DNA of 17,785 nt from assembly GCA_028867095.1 (NCBI GenBank), contig JAGWHA010000010.1:1-17785 (forward strand), read 5' to 3'. This document shows, piece after piece, positions 6,493 to 14,280 of the stretch. Under the pieces are notes generated by a model. That model was not told the origin of the DNA. It made no database searches and saw only the letters and a list, made by a program, of their open reading frames with translations. This DNA is from Microcaldota archaeon (GTDB lineage Archaea; Micrarchaeota; Micrarchaeia; Micrarchaeales; CABMGC01). Both the position numbers and the translations under genes were made by a program. Position 1 is the stretch's first letter. Every line of letters begins with the position of its first letter.

Positions 6493-8109
6493 TTATGCTT
6501 CTTCTTCCTTTGCCATTTTTTCTTCTGCGGCAGCCTCCTCCTGTGCCTCTGCCTCGAAGAGCTTCTTGTACTTGCCGTCAATCAGCGACCTGAGCGATTG
6601 CTCGATCGCCTCGCCCTTCATCCCGGTGAGCTCGCCCAAGTCTGCGGAGAGCTGGCTAACGTATCTCATTATCGTCTTGTACTTTGTCTCTGCCGTGGTC
6701 CTGTTCCTTACCCCGCTGAGGTATCTCTGCAGTATCCTCAGCGCGTCCATGACCGCAAGCCTGACCTCCTCGATTATCTCCTCCTCCTGAGCGACCGACT
6801 GCTTTCCGACGCCGGCGTAGGGGATATAGACGGATGAGACGCTGACTAGTATGCTTATCGGCGACTTCTCGAAGTCGTCTATGTTGTATCTCTTCCACTG
6901 CAGCCCTCTCGCAGATTCGGTTATGGCGCAGGTTCCCCCGTCAAAGAGGAGCGGGACCTTGTTTGCGAACCTCAGGATGTTGCCGCTCGGTCCGCTGTCG
7001 GTGACCTTTCCGGCATTTCCCCCGTATGCGATTCCTATTTCCACAACGAATGGTATTCCTCCCCTGAAAACCTTTGGCTTTCTCTCTACTACCGCCTGGA
7101 ACTCTGGGTTTAGTATGTTCTTTATTGCCGCCTCGATCTGCTTCTCCCCTATCGTTGAGAGGGAGTCCATGTCTGGGGCGATCCACTTTATCTTCTTGAA
7201 TGCGATGACCAGCTCCTGGGCCTCATCCCAGGTGAGCTCCTTCGGATCCTTTCCAAAATCCATGTTTGGCAGAAGCTCTTTGAGTTCGTTCACCTTGTTT
7301 GGGGTGACCCTTGCGAAGGCCTCGACAAGGAATGAGGAGAGTTTCTTCGACTCTGTTAGGTGAGCGAAGTCAAGAAGGTCGCTCGACTCGATTCCCAGCG
7401 GGTGCGGCTGTATCTGCTTTGGCCTCTTTGGCATCTCGCTAACTGACCTCGGGAAGACAAACTCCTTCTTTTCAGGGTCGATTAGCTTTATGCCTATGTG
7501 TGGATTGACAAGAGCGGTCCTCTTGAGGTACTCATAGACGCCGTGGTCACCGTTCTCGTACTTCACTCCGCCAAACTCGGCCTCAATCATCACCCCCCTC
7601 ACCGAGTCCTTGCCAAGCTCTACCAGGTTCTCGATTACTGGCTTGTTGTCCTTTATGCTGATCCCAAGGTCGCACTCGTAAGCCTCCTTTCCCGTGCCTG
7701 ACTTCACGTGTATGTGCTTGCCTGTTGTGATTTGGGAGAATAGCGTGCAGCCTGCTGCGCCGATTCCCTGCTGCCCCCTCTGTTGCATGTACCTGTGGAA
7801 CTTCGTGCCGGATAGGACATTTGCAAGCGCCTTGCCCACTATCTTCTTTGGTATTCCGGGCCCGTTGTCCTTTATTATGACCAGGTACCTCTCCTCCCCT
7901 GTCGCCTTTATCTCAACGCTGACCTGCGGAAGTATCCCTGCCTCCTCGCATGCGTCAAGGGTGTTTGTGACGTATTCGTGGATTACGGTTGTGAGCGAGC
8001 GGACCTTTCCTGCGTATCCGAGCATCTGCCGGTTCTTCCTGAAGAACTCGGATATCGAGTGCTCCTTGAACTCCTTGAATATCTCTTCAGCTCCTTTCTT
8101 CTCAGCCAT
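6493..8109 (-). CDS. top6B: DNA topoisomerase VI subunit B
   Basis: This is the ATP-binding subunit of the type IIB topoisomerase, which works with the DNA-cutting A subunit as an A2B2 enzyme to relax and decatenate DNA. The 538 residues match the family length (about 530). The GHKL/Bergerat fold is clear: Glu45 and Asn49 in HEYVTN, DNGPGIP at 81-87, and RGQQGIGAAG at 111-120. The H2TH and transducer regions follow; the end is an acidic Ala/Glu-rich tail (AQEEAAAEEK). The ATG at 8109 is preceded by GCGAT with a three-base spacer. It lies eight bases after the KH gene, in the KH-top6B order found in many archaea. The usual next gene, top6A, is missing: the plus-strand surface-protein gene converges nine bases beyond the stop. 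Confidence 0.96.
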   Translation of the reverse strand: MAEKKGAEEIFKEFKEHSISEFFRKNRQMLGYAGKVRSLTTVIHEYVTNTLDACEEAGILPQVSVEIKATGEERYLVIIKDNGPGIPKKIVGKALANVLSGTKFHRYMQQRGQQGIGAAGCTLFSQITTGKHIHVKSGTGKEAYECDLGISIKDNKPVIENLVELGKDSVRGVMIEAEFGGVKYENGDHGVYEYLKRTALVNPHIGIKLIDPEKKEFVFPRSVSEMPKRPKQIQPHPLGIESSDLLDFAHLTESKKLSSFLVEAFARVTPNKVNELKELLPNMDFGKDPKELTWDEAQELVIAFKKIKWIAPDMDSLSTIGEKQIEAAIKNILNPEFQAVVERKPKVFRGGIPFVVEIGIAYGGNAGKVTDSGPSGNILRFANKVPLLFDGGTCAITESARGLQWKRYNIDDFEKSPISILVSVSSVYIPYAGVGKQSVAQEEEIIEEVRLAVMDALRILQRYLSGVRNRTTAETKYKTIMRYVSQLSADLGELTGMKGEAIEQSLRSLIDGKYKKLFEAEAQEEAAAEEKMAKEEEA

Positions 8110-8117
8110 ATGATCGC

Positions 8118-8615
8118 CTACCTCAGCTCACGCCTTGCTTTCTCCATTACTCTGTACGCCTTTTTATGCGTTCCCCCCTCCAGGAGTATATTTATCGCAA
8201 CGTTTGCTATCTTTATCTGGTCTATTGTGCCTATCAGGCTCACCGTGCTCTCGTAGATGCACATCTTTGCTCCGCTTACCGACTCTATGTACTCCTTTGT
8301 CTTGCCGTTCTCGCCTATTATCCTTCCCTTTATCCTCATGAGCTGGTCCTTGTTGCGGAAGAGCTCCTTGAGGTTGATCGGGGTGAAAAAGTACTCCTCG
8401 GACAGCAGGGAATAGGCCTGGTTGATGTCGAATCCCCTGCCGAAGGCGGAGATTATGTTCTTGGCGTTGTACTCCTCATACGCCTCCCCCTCAATCACCA
8501 CCTGGTTGTCCTCCTCTATGCGGATCTTGCAGTTCAGCCTCTTCTCTATCGACTCTAGTAGCTTCTTGTCGGATAGGAGCTTTGCCCTCTTGACTGGGAT
8601 TAAGACTTGCTGCAC
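8118..8615 (-). CDS. Pno1/Dim2-like KH-domain ribosome assembly protein
   Basis: This RNA-binding protein of about 165 residues has two KH domains, as in the archaeal Dim2/Pno1 (Krr1-like) family, which binds near the 3' end of 16S rRNA during small-subunit maturation. The second KH domain is intact, with IIGENGKTKEYIE carrying the GxxG loop (GENG). The first KH domain keeps the fold pattern (VLIPVKRAKLL, then NCKIRIEEDNQVVIEGE) but has lost GxxG. GTG at 8615 is chosen because GAGTGAT lies four bases upstream and the product then begins MQQVLIP, like family N-termini; an in-frame GTG at 8624 lies inside that ribosome-binding site. The gene is first in an operon with top6B, an order common in archaea. 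The family call is from recognition of motifs, not a search. Confidence 0.88.
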   Translation of the reverse strand: MQQVLIPVKRAKLLSDKKLLESIEKRLNCKIRIEEDNQVVIEGEAYEEYNAKNIISAFGRGFDINQAYSLLSEEYFFTPINLKELFRNKDQLMRIKGRIIGENGKTKEYIESVSGAKMCIYESTVSLIGTIDQIKIANVAINILLEGGTHKKAYRVMEKARRELR

Positions 8616-8650
8616 ACTAATCACTCTATTTTCTACCTTTCACCCCAGAT

Positions 8651-8664
8651 GCCTATATATCTTT
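8651..8664 (-). promoter_or_regulatory. TATA/BRE of the KH-top6B operon
   Basis: On the minus strand the sequence reads AAAGATATATAGGC, a good purine-rich BRE plus TATA box. Its centre is about 42 bases before the GTG at 8615, giving a predicted leader of about 15 bases with the GAGTGAT ribosome-binding site. It diverges from the promoter at 8750-8760. Confidence 0.6.
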
Positions 8665-8701
8665 ACGTGGAGCAACCAGGCTTGAGGGGTTTGCGCAGCG
8701 C

Positions 8702-8735
8702 GTGATTCCCCGCTGATTCTTTGATGGGAAGTTAC
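8702..8735. repeat. Dyad element copy 1 (between divergent promoters)
   Basis: GTGATTCCC at 8702-8710 pairs with GGGAAGTTAC at 8726-8735 through nine base pairs, including wobble pairs, and one bulged base. The left part, over 21 bases, matches the second element at 8787 in 17 positions (GTGATTCC, four variable bases, TGATTCTTT). It lies upstream of the TATA box at 8750-8760 and about 40 bases from the divergent KH-top6B TATA box. A flanking TTGCGC (8691-8696) and GCGCAA (8744-8749) pair encloses it. Operator for the regulator encoded at 8866 is the simplest reading, by inference. Confidence 0.6.
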
Positions 8736-8749
8736 CCCAACTGGCGCAA

Positions 8750-8760
8750 GCTTTAAATAT
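8750..8760 (+). promoter_or_regulatory. TATA box of the regulator gene at 8866
   Basis: GCTTTAAATAT is a standard archaeal TATA form. Transcription should start near 8781-8784. No closer TATA box is visible before the ATG at 8866, so the mRNA would carry a leader of about 80 bases. That is long compared with the short or absent leaders of the other genes here. Confidence 0.55.
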
Positions 8761-8786
8761 CTTAACGTTTACAACCATTCAATTAT

Positions 8787-8832
8787 GTGATTCCATCGTG
8801 ATTCTTTCACGAAGAGGGGATGTTGGAATCAC
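8787..8832. repeat. Dyad element copy 2 (start of predicted leader)
   Basis: GTGATTCCA at 8787-8795 and TGGAATCAC at 8824-8832 are a perfect nine-base inverted repeat. Inside it, TCGTGA (8796-8801) and TCACGA (8807-8812) form a second perfect six-base hairpin with a five-base loop, which abuts the left outer arm. The element begins just after the predicted transcription start, so it could be an operator at the start site or an RNA hairpin in the leader. It is the more symmetric relative of copy 1 at 8702. Confidence 0.7.
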
Positions 8833-8836
8833 GAAC

Positions 8837-8856
8837 TTCGACGGTTTGTCGTCGAA
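8837..8856 (+). promoter_or_regulatory. Leader hairpin just before the regulator start
   Basis: TTCGACG (8837-8843) and CGTCGAA (8850-8856) form a perfect seven-base stem with a six-base loop. The stem ends nine bases before the ATG at 8866, where a ribosome-binding site would normally sit; none of the usual GTGAT type is present. If formed in the mRNA it could limit translation. A DNA operator is the alternative. Confidence 0.55.
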
Positions 8857-8865
8857 ATCAAAAAG

Positions 8866-9375
8866 ATGGTAAAAATGGTCAAAAATAGCAAAATGGAACA
8901 GGAAATCCAGGATCTGAAGAAGGTCGTGGAGAGGCTATCAAAGACCAGCAGCGCAGTAGAGGAGGTCGAGGGGAACAGCGGCGTCTCGGCGCTGGTAAAG
9001 TACATGCTCGACGAGAATGCAAAGAGGGACAAGGTGCTCAGAGGGATATTCGACAGGCTCAAGAGGCTCGAGGAGGAGCTCACCTCGATGGAGGAGGTCG
9101 ACAGGGGCATGGAGGCCCCTATGGGCTCAAACAGGGAGATACCGCTATCGAACCTGGATTCAAAGATACTTGAGATTGCGCAGGCGAAGGGAATGGTCTG
9201 CGCAGATGACATAAAGGGACAGATGAACTACAAGGGAAGAAACGCGGCATGTGCAAGGCTAAACAGGCTGCACAGAGCCGGCCTTCTGGACAGGATACAG
9301 CTTGGCCACAAGGTTTATTTCAAGTATGATGCTGGCAAGACGACCAACACACTCATTATTTCACCTCCACAGTGA
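8866..9375 (+). CDS. Coiled-coil/winged-helix DNA-binding protein, probable regulator
   Basis: This is a 169-residue protein of unrecognised family. The N-terminal part is Lys-rich; heptad-like charged helices span about 10-34 and 42-80 (EQEIQDLKKVVERL and RGIFDRLKRLEEEL), pointing to a coiled-coil dimer or oligomer. Residues 93-155 look like a winged helix: LDSKILEIAQAKG, then DDIKGQ, a recognition-type helix with RNAACARLNRLHRAG, then a wing and LGHKVYFKYD. The C-terminus is short and polar. The ATG at 8866 is the first of three close candidates (8866, 8875, 8893) and none has a clear ribosome-binding site. The dyads around its promoter suggest autoregulation. The gene is monocistronic, ending 14 bases before a hairpin terminator. 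The DNA-binding call is moderately sure, the targets unknown. Confidence 0.8.
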   Translation: MVKMVKNSKMEQEIQDLKKVVERLSKTSSAVEEVEGNSGVSALVKYMLDENAKRDKVLRGIFDRLKRLEEELTSMEEVDRGMEAPMGSNREIPLSNLDSKILEIAQAKGMVCADDIKGQMNYKGRNAACARLNRLHRAGLLDRIQLGHKVYFKYDAGKTTNTLIISPPQ

Positions 9376-9389
9376 GTGAGAACCAGATG

Positions 9390-9417
9390 GGCCTGCCTTC
9401 CCCCAAGGCAGGCCTTT
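9390..9417 (+). terminator. Hairpin terminator
   Basis: GGCCTGCCTT (9390-9399) and AAGGCAGGCC (9405-9414) form a perfect ten-base stem with a CCCCC loop, followed by TTT at once and an AT-rich run. It lies 14 bases after the stop of the regulator gene. The form is like a bacterial intrinsic terminator. Archaeal termination usually depends on T tracts, and the T run here is short. Confidence 0.6.
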
Positions 9418-9463
9418 ATACTATTTCTGGAGGTATTTACGCCCTCAGCTAAAGCTCTCTGTA

Positions 9464-9474
9464 ATCTATTTATT
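9464..9474 (+). promoter_or_regulatory. TATA box of the DHH phosphoesterase gene
   Basis: TCTATTTATTC lies about 33 bases before the ATG at 9502. The expected transcription start is around 9494-9497, giving a leader of a few bases at most. Confidence 0.4.
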
Positions 9475-9501
9475 CCTATGCTGAGAGGTAGATAGGATTT
9501 G

Positions 9502-10473
9502 ATGCAGAACATAGCGGTGCTCTCGCACTGCGCAGACATTGACGGAGTGGGGGCAGCCTCACTGCTTAAGATAAAGTACGGCCTGCCGAGCAGCAGACTG
9601 TTCTTCTCGGGATACGCGAAGGAGGACATACTATACGCAGAGAGCAAATTCAGAAAATTCTACGGAAAGGGATTCGTCCTTTTTGTAACCGACCTAAGTG
9701 TCAATGAGCCGACCATACCGGTTTGGATCAGGATAATAAAGGAAATCAGGCAGAAAGGAGGGAGGGTATTCTGGTTCGACCATCACCCGTGGAGTGATTA
9801 TGCTGTCAAGAACGTGGCTGGGATATGCGACGCTGCAATTGTGGGGGAGAACGAGAAGTACTGCGCAACAGAGATAACAAAGCAGGAGCTTCAGCTTAAC
9901 ACGCCTTTTGTGAACGAATTCTGCAAGGTGGTGCACTTCTCTGACTTCAATCTAAAACCGGACACAAAAAAGCACTACGAGCTCGTAAAGGCATACGCCC
10001 TTAGCATAACATCGCTCACGAAATCAAAGTCCTCTGCAAGCATGCAAAACCACCTGCGCCACATTGCCGATGTGATTGCCAGCAGGAAATTTGTCGACAA
10101 AAAGATAAAGGATGAGGAAAGGAAGTTTGAGAAACTCAACACGAACCGCATAAACAAGATGCTAAAGAGCCTGCACCTTGTGGGAAGAAAGGTAGCGATA
10201 GGATTTGCGACAGGTGTTCAGTCGACGCAGGCATGCGGGATGGTAATTAAGCAGTCGGGAAGAGATGTTGGAATTGTGATAGACCCAAAACAGGGAAAGG
10301 GCAGTATCAGAAGCCTCAAGAGCAACATATCGGGGCTTGCGGCGGCGCTCGGCGGCGGCGGACATCCTCACGCGTCAGGGTTTGAACTGGACTTGAGGAA
10401 GTATCCTCTGGGCTCCGAGGCTGGAAGGATAAAGCTGATAGAAAAAATAGGGAAGGAATCATCTAGGCTATAG
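9502..10473 (+). CDS. DHH-DHHA1 family phosphoesterase
   Basis: This 323-residue protein is a metal-dependent phosphodiesterase of the RecJ/NrnA-like DHH superfamily. The motifs in order are SHCADIDGVG (Asp12 and Asp14), Asp64 in VTDLS, and Asp93-His94-His95 in WFDHHPW, all ligands for two Mn ions. Near the end, GGGGHPHASGF marks the DHHA1 substrate-binding domain. Family members degrade single-stranded DNA, short oligonucleotides (nanoRNase) or cyclic dinucleotides; the sequence alone does not decide between them. The length suits the compact archaeal stand-alone forms rather than long bacterial RecJ. The ATG at 9502 is preferred over the TTG at 9499, with AGGAT at 9494-9498 placed three bases before it. 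Its last 11 bases overlap the end of the convergent aIF2 gamma gene. Confidence 0.9.
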   Translation: MQNIAVLSHCADIDGVGAASLLKIKYGLPSSRLFFSGYAKEDILYAESKFRKFYGKGFVLFVTDLSVNEPTIPVWIRIIKEIRQKGGRVFWFDHHPWSDYAVKNVAGICDAAIVGENEKYCATEITKQELQLNTPFVNEFCKVVHFSDFNLKPDTKKHYELVKAYALSITSLTKSKSSASMQNHLRHIADVIASRKFVDKKIKDEERKFEKLNTNRINKMLKSLHLVGRKVAIGFATGVQSTQACGMVIKQSGRDVGIVIDPKQGKGSIRSLKSNISGLAAALGGGGHPHASGFELDLRKYPLGSEAGRIKLIEKIGKESSRL

Positions 10474-11689
10474 TCCCGAATCCGGATAGCCTCCATCTCT
10501 GCGCGAAGTTCCTGAGGATCGAGATCTTTGTCTTCGGGTCCGCGCACACAGGCCTCTTGAGGTCAATCTCAAGCGTGCTCTTCTTTGCGACCTTTATGTA
10601 GCCCACAGTTGTTGCGGTTCCGATTCCGAGAATAACTGGCTCTCCGTTCTTGAATGCCTGCTTTGGTATGTCTTCCCTCTTTAGCATGTTGTACTTGAGC
10701 GTCAGCGAGTTTACCGGCTGCGGAAGCTTGCCCGCATGCCCCACAAGGTTGCCGACAAGGCTGTCGGTCTTTGTGAATGCGGGATCAATCGTTGTCCCGA
10801 ATGCAATCAGCCCTCCTGGAAGCGCCTCCTGCAGCTGGTCCGTTCCAGATGAGAGGCTTTCTATCGTTGTGATTATCGGCTCGTATGATTCTTTCTTTGT
10901 CTTGTCCTTTGCGGCGTTGATTCCTGGGCTTATCTCAATCTCATCCCCGATCTTGAACTTCCCACGCACTATCGATCCGCCAGCGACTCCTCCGACCAGG
11001 TCCTTTATCGGAGTTCCGGGCTTGTTGACGTCAAAAGACCTTGCGATGTACATGAGCGGATCTGAGGAGAGGTCGTGCTTTGGCGGCTCGATCGCAGCGA
11101 TCTGCTGCAAAACCGCATCGACGTTTATGTTCTTGTTTGCCATGACAGGGACTATCGGCGCGCGCTCCGCGACCGTTCCGCCTATGAATTTCTTGATTTG
11201 ATCGTAGTGGGCCTTCGCCTTTTCCCTTCCGACAATGTCGATCTTTGTCTGCACGACGATGATCTTCTTTATCCCCAAGGTTGAGATGAGCATAAGATGC
11301 TCCCTTGTCTGGGGCATCGGGCATGGCTCGGTAGATGAGATGACTAGCATCACCGCGTCGATTATGCTCGACCCCGCAATGGCTGTTGCCATGAGCGTCT
11401 CGTGACCTGGCGAGTCAAGGAGAGAGACCCTCCTAATCGGCTCAGGCTTGTTCTCGCAGTCCATGCAGGATTCGCCGACGGTGTACATCCCTGGCCCGTC
11501 CTCACCGCATCCCTCGCACTTCTTTATTATTGCGTCGGCGTATCCGAGCTTGATCGTCATGCTTCGCTTGAGGGACTCGCTGTGCCTGTCGGTCCAAACC
11601 CCCGTTATCGCCTTTGTGAGAGTGGTCTTCCCGTGGTCAACGTGGCCCAGGGTCCCTATGTTAAACTCACTCTGCTTCAAATCTCGCAT
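10463..11689 (-). CDS. eif2g: Translation initiation factor aIF2 subunit gamma
   Basis: This is the GTPase core of aIF2, which carries initiator Met-tRNA to the small ribosomal subunit. The 408 residues match the family length. The P-loop is GHVDHGKT (15-22), the switch I motif TIKLGYAD (45-52), and the zinc knuckle uses Cys58, Cys61, Cys75 and Cys78. DSPGH lies at 92-96, and the two beta-barrel domains follow, with RSFDVNKPGT and GGVAGG. Two departures from the usual archaeal text are visible: Ser43 where KRG(I/M) is usual, and QTKID (147-151) where the guanine-recognition motif is normally QNKID. Thr-Lys-x-Asp occurs in other GTPases, so activity is likely kept. The gene lies seven bases after rps6e, a neighbour pair common in archaea. 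Confidence 0.97.
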   Translation of the reverse strand: MRDLKQSEFNIGTLGHVDHGKTTLTKAITGVWTDRHSESLKRSMTIKLGYADAIIKKCEGCGEDGPGMYTVGESCMDCENKPEPIRRVSLLDSPGHETLMATAIAGSSIIDAVMLVISSTEPCPMPQTREHLMLISTLGIKKIIVVQTKIDIVGREKAKAHYDQIKKFIGGTVAERAPIVPVMANKNINVDAVLQQIAAIEPPKHDLSSDPLMYIARSFDVNKPGTPIKDLVGGVAGGSIVRGKFKIGDEIEISPGINAAKDKTKKESYEPIITTIESLSSGTDQLQEALPGGLIAFGTTIDPAFTKTDSLVGNLVGHAGKLPQPVNSLTLKYNMLKREDIPKQAFKNGEPVILGIGTATTVGYIKVAKKSTLEIDLKRPVCADPKTKISILRNFAQRWRLSGFGTIA

Positions 11690-11696
11690 TTAGTAT

Positions 11697-12086
11697 TCAC
11701 TCGGTTTTCTTCTCCTTTGGCTTGAAGAGCTCCTCAAGGGGCTTTGATCCCATCTTCACGATCACCGTGTTGACCTGGATCGTGTCTGCGCTGATCATGT
11801 TTCCGCGAATGAGCCTCCTTGCCCTGAAGCCGTGCTTGTCGTATCTGAGCCCTGCGCCGCCGCTGAGCAGCAGCCTTGCCTTCCTGGTCCCGTCGACCTC
11901 CTTTCTCGAAGGCGTTCCGGACTTGTCGCTCAGACCGGTTATTTGCAGCTCGAAGCCGTCGAGCCCTGCAGGGAAGCCGTCGATCGTCTCTCCGATCTTC
12001 TTGCCCATGAGAATCGCCTCCCTCTCCTTTACAACTTCCACCTGTCCCGTCTTTCCAGTTTTCTTGTCAGAATAAACTATTTTCAT
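11697..12086 (-). CDS. rps6e: Ribosomal protein S6e (eS6)
   Basis: This small-subunit ribosomal protein has 129 residues from the ATG at 12086, near the size of other archaeal S6e. Typical features are the start MKIVYSDKKTGKT, then GKKIGETIDG, the GLDGFELQITGLSDKSGTP core, and GTRKARLLLSGG followed by the basic RRLIRGN segment. An earlier in-frame ATG at 12101 overlaps the cdc48 stop. The ATG at 12086 is preferred because GTGAT lies three bases before it and the product then begins as S6e normally does. The gene sits 11 bases after cdc48 and seven before aIF2 gamma, so all three are likely one transcript. Confidence 0.96.
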   Translation of the reverse strand: MKIVYSDKKTGKTGQVEVVKEREAILMGKKIGETIDGFPAGLDGFELQITGLSDKSGTPSRKEVDGTRKARLLLSGGAGLRYDKHGFRARRLIRGNMISADTIQVNTVIVKMGSKPLEELFKPKEKKTE

Positions 12087-12097
12087 AAGATCACTAA

Positions 12098-14254
12098 TCA
12101 TCTATACATCGAGCTCGGCTCGTCCTTGAAGCGCCTGATGCGCTCCGCAACCTCCTTTGATATTGCGGGCCTCACCTCTATAAGCGACTTGCGGAAGTCC
12201 TCCATCTTCACTATCTCCCTTCCGTTTCGTATCGCGTTCATTCCCGCCTCCCTGCAGATGTTCTCTATCTCCGCGCCCGTGTAGTTGTCGGTGGAGTTTG
12301 CGAGCTCCGCAAGGTCCACGTTCTTGTCGAGCGGCATCTTCTTTGTGTGAACCTTGAGTATGTGAAGCCTCGTCTCCGGGTCCGGCATCGGTATCTCGAT
12401 TATCTTGTCGAACCTTCCAGGCCTGAGTATCGCAGGGTCGATCGCGTCAGGCCTGTTTGTCGCCGCTAGTACCACCACGTTCTTGAGCTCGGAGAGACCG
12501 TCCATCTCAGTGAGGAGCGTGTCCACGACCCTCTCGCTCACGCGCGAATCGAACTCGCTGTGTCCCCTTGGGTGCGCGATCGCGTCGATCTCGTCAATGA
12601 ATATTATGCATGGCGATGCGAGCCTTGCCTTCCTGAATATCTCCCTTACCGTCTTCTCGCTCTCTCCCACGAACTTGCTGAGCACCTCAGGCCCTTTTAT
12701 CGAGATGAAGTTTGATTCCCTCTCGGTTGCAACCGCCTTTGCGAGCAGAGTCTTTCCGGTCCCTGGCGGGCCGACAAGGAGGACTCCCCTGATCGGCCTT
12801 ATTCCCATCTTGATGAACAGCTCCGGATTCTTCAGCGGCGTCTCAATCAGCTCCTTGAGCTCCTGCTTAACTCCCTCAAGTCCGCCCACATCCCCCCAAT
12901 GCACATTCGGCCTCTCGACGAAAACCTCCCTAAGGGCACTTGGCTGCACGTTCTTTAGGGCGTCCAGGAAATTGTCCTTGGTGACGGTCAGTGAATTGAG
13001 CAGCTCGCTTGGAATAGACTGCTTTTCTATTATCTTCGGGAGTATCGCCTTGAGGGTCGCCATTGCCGCCTCCCTGACGAATGCACTTATGTCCGCGCCA
13101 GTGTATCCGTGGGTGACGTTTGCAAGCTCATCTAAATTGACATCCTTTGCAAGAGGCATGTTCCTTGTGTGAATCTGAAGTATCTCCTTCCTGGCGTTTC
13201 GGCTTGGCACGCCGATCTCGATCTCCCTGTCAAACCTTCCCGGCCTTCTAAGGGCTGGGTCGATCGCGTCAGGCCTGTTTGTCGCAGCGAGTACAATCAC
13301 CTGCCCCCTTGATGCCATTCCGTCCATTAGGGTTAGAAGCTGCGAGACCATCCTTCTCTCCACCTCGTTTGTCGCCTCCTCCCTCTTCGGGGCGATTGCA
13401 TCAATCTCGTCCATGAATATAATTGTTGGAGCCTTCTCGTTTGCCTCCTTGAATATCTCCCTTAGCTTCTCCTCGCTCTCCCCGACGAACTTGCTGACAA
13501 GCTCTGGGCCGGATATCGAGATGAAGTTTGCATCGCTCTCGTTTGCAACAGCCTTTGCGAGCAGCGTCTTTCCTGTTCCCGGCGCGCCGTATAGCAGCAC
13601 TCCCTTCGGCGGCTCTATCCCGAGCCTCTCAAAGAGCTCAGGGTACCTTATGGGCAGCTCGACCATCTCCCTGATCTTCTGCATCTCTGTCTTGAGCCCT
13701 CCTATATCTTCGTAGTGAGCCTCCCCTATCCTGACTATCGATTCAGAAACAGGCTCCTCCTTGACGACAAAGTTTGTGTTCTTTGTTATCCTTGCGATTC
13801 CGTGCGGTGCAACCGTCACTACAAGGAAGTTGAATACTAATCCGAACATCGGTATTGGAATGACGTCTCCCTTGACAATTGGCTTGTTCTCCCACTTTCT
13901 CTTCGCGTACTCTGCAAAGTCAGGCGAAAGAGGGGGTCTCTGCCCAGGAGGAGGAGCGATCACCACCTTCTCGGCGTCCTTCACCTCCGCCTTGCTTACA
14001 TGGATCTTGTCGCCTATCCCGACCCCCACATTTTGCCTCAAATAACCGTCAATTCTTATGAAACCCAGGCCCTCATCGCTTGGGTGGGCCTGCCAGACAA
14101 TCGCCGCTGTGGACTTTATCCTGCCCTTTATCTCAATTATGTCGCCAGACACAACGTCTAGCTGCTTTCTCGACTTGGAATCGATTCTGGCGATGCCTCT
14201 ACCCGAGTCAGTTACTAGCGCGTCTGCGACTGTTAATTCCACACCGTTTGGCAT
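12098..14254 (-). CDS. cdc48: Cdc48/VAT-type AAA+ ATPase
   Basis: This 718-residue hexameric unfoldase feeds proteins to degradation or remodels complexes in the cytoplasm. The N-terminal double-psi barrel domain covers about 1-180 ([19 protein letters not shown]). Domain D1 has Walker A GAPGTGKT (223-230) and Walker B IIFMDEID (278-285). Domain D2 has GPPGTGKT (495-502) and IIFIDEID (550-557). Pore-loop 1 is SKFVGESE in both rings. Arginine-finger segments RRPGRFD and RPGRFD are present. Length is close to Thermoplasma VAT (745). The protein ends Met-Tyr-Arg, which fits the HbYX motif used by proteasome activators. The gene opens an operon with rps6e and aIF2 gamma, and a TATA box lies at 14281-14295. 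Confidence 0.97.
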   Translation of the reverse strand: MPNGVELTVADALVTDSGRGIARIDSKSRKQLDVVSGDIIEIKGRIKSTAAIVWQAHPSDEGLGFIRIDGYLRQNVGVGIGDKIHVSKAEVKDAEKVVIAPPPGQRPPLSPDFAEYAKRKWENKPIVKGDVIPIPMFGLVFNFLVVTVAPHGIARITKNTNFVVKEEPVSESIVRIGEAHYEDIGGLKTEMQKIREMVELPIRYPELFERLGIEPPKGVLLYGAPGTGKTLLAKAVANESDANFISISGPELVSKFVGESEEKLREIFKEANEKAPTIIFMDEIDAIAPKREEATNEVERRMVSQLLTLMDGMASRGQVIVLAATNRPDAIDPALRRPGRFDREIEIGVPSRNARKEILQIHTRNMPLAKDVNLDELANVTHGYTGADISAFVREAAMATLKAILPKIIEKQSIPSELLNSLTVTKDNFLDALKNVQPSALREVFVERPNVHWGDVGGLEGVKQELKELIETPLKNPELFIKMGIRPIRGVLLVGPPGTGKTLLAKAVATERESNFISIKGPEVLSKFVGESEKTVREIFRKARLASPCIIFIDEIDAIAHPRGHSEFDSRVSERVVDTLLTEMDGLSELKNVVVLAATNRPDAIDPAILRPGRFDKIIEIPMPDPETRLHILKVHTKKMPLDKNVDLAELANSTDNYTGAEIENICREAGMNAIRNGREIVKMEDFRKSLIEVRPAISKEVAERIRRFKDEPSSMYR

Positions 14255-14280
14255 ATCCTAACCCCCAATAAATATGGTTT

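Noticed and set aside
7694..8113. 139-codon plus-strand open frame
   Set aside because: It is antisense to the GHKL ATPase domain of top6B and has no independent support.
8787..8801. Leader peptide starting at GTG 8787
   Set aside because: The frame has only four codons before a stop and no ribosome-binding site.
8702..8832. CRISPR-like or C/D-box sRNA reading of the GTGATTC repeats
   Set aside because: There are only two full copies with a TATA box between them and no regular spacers. No RTGATGA C box with a matching CTGA D box at the right distance is seen. Dyad regulatory elements fit better.
12405..13172. 255-codon open frame on the plus strand
   Set aside because: It is antisense to the cdc48 D1/D2 coding region, whose motifs are unmistakable. 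The predicted product is a Ser/Leu-rich translation typical of a reversed coding strand.
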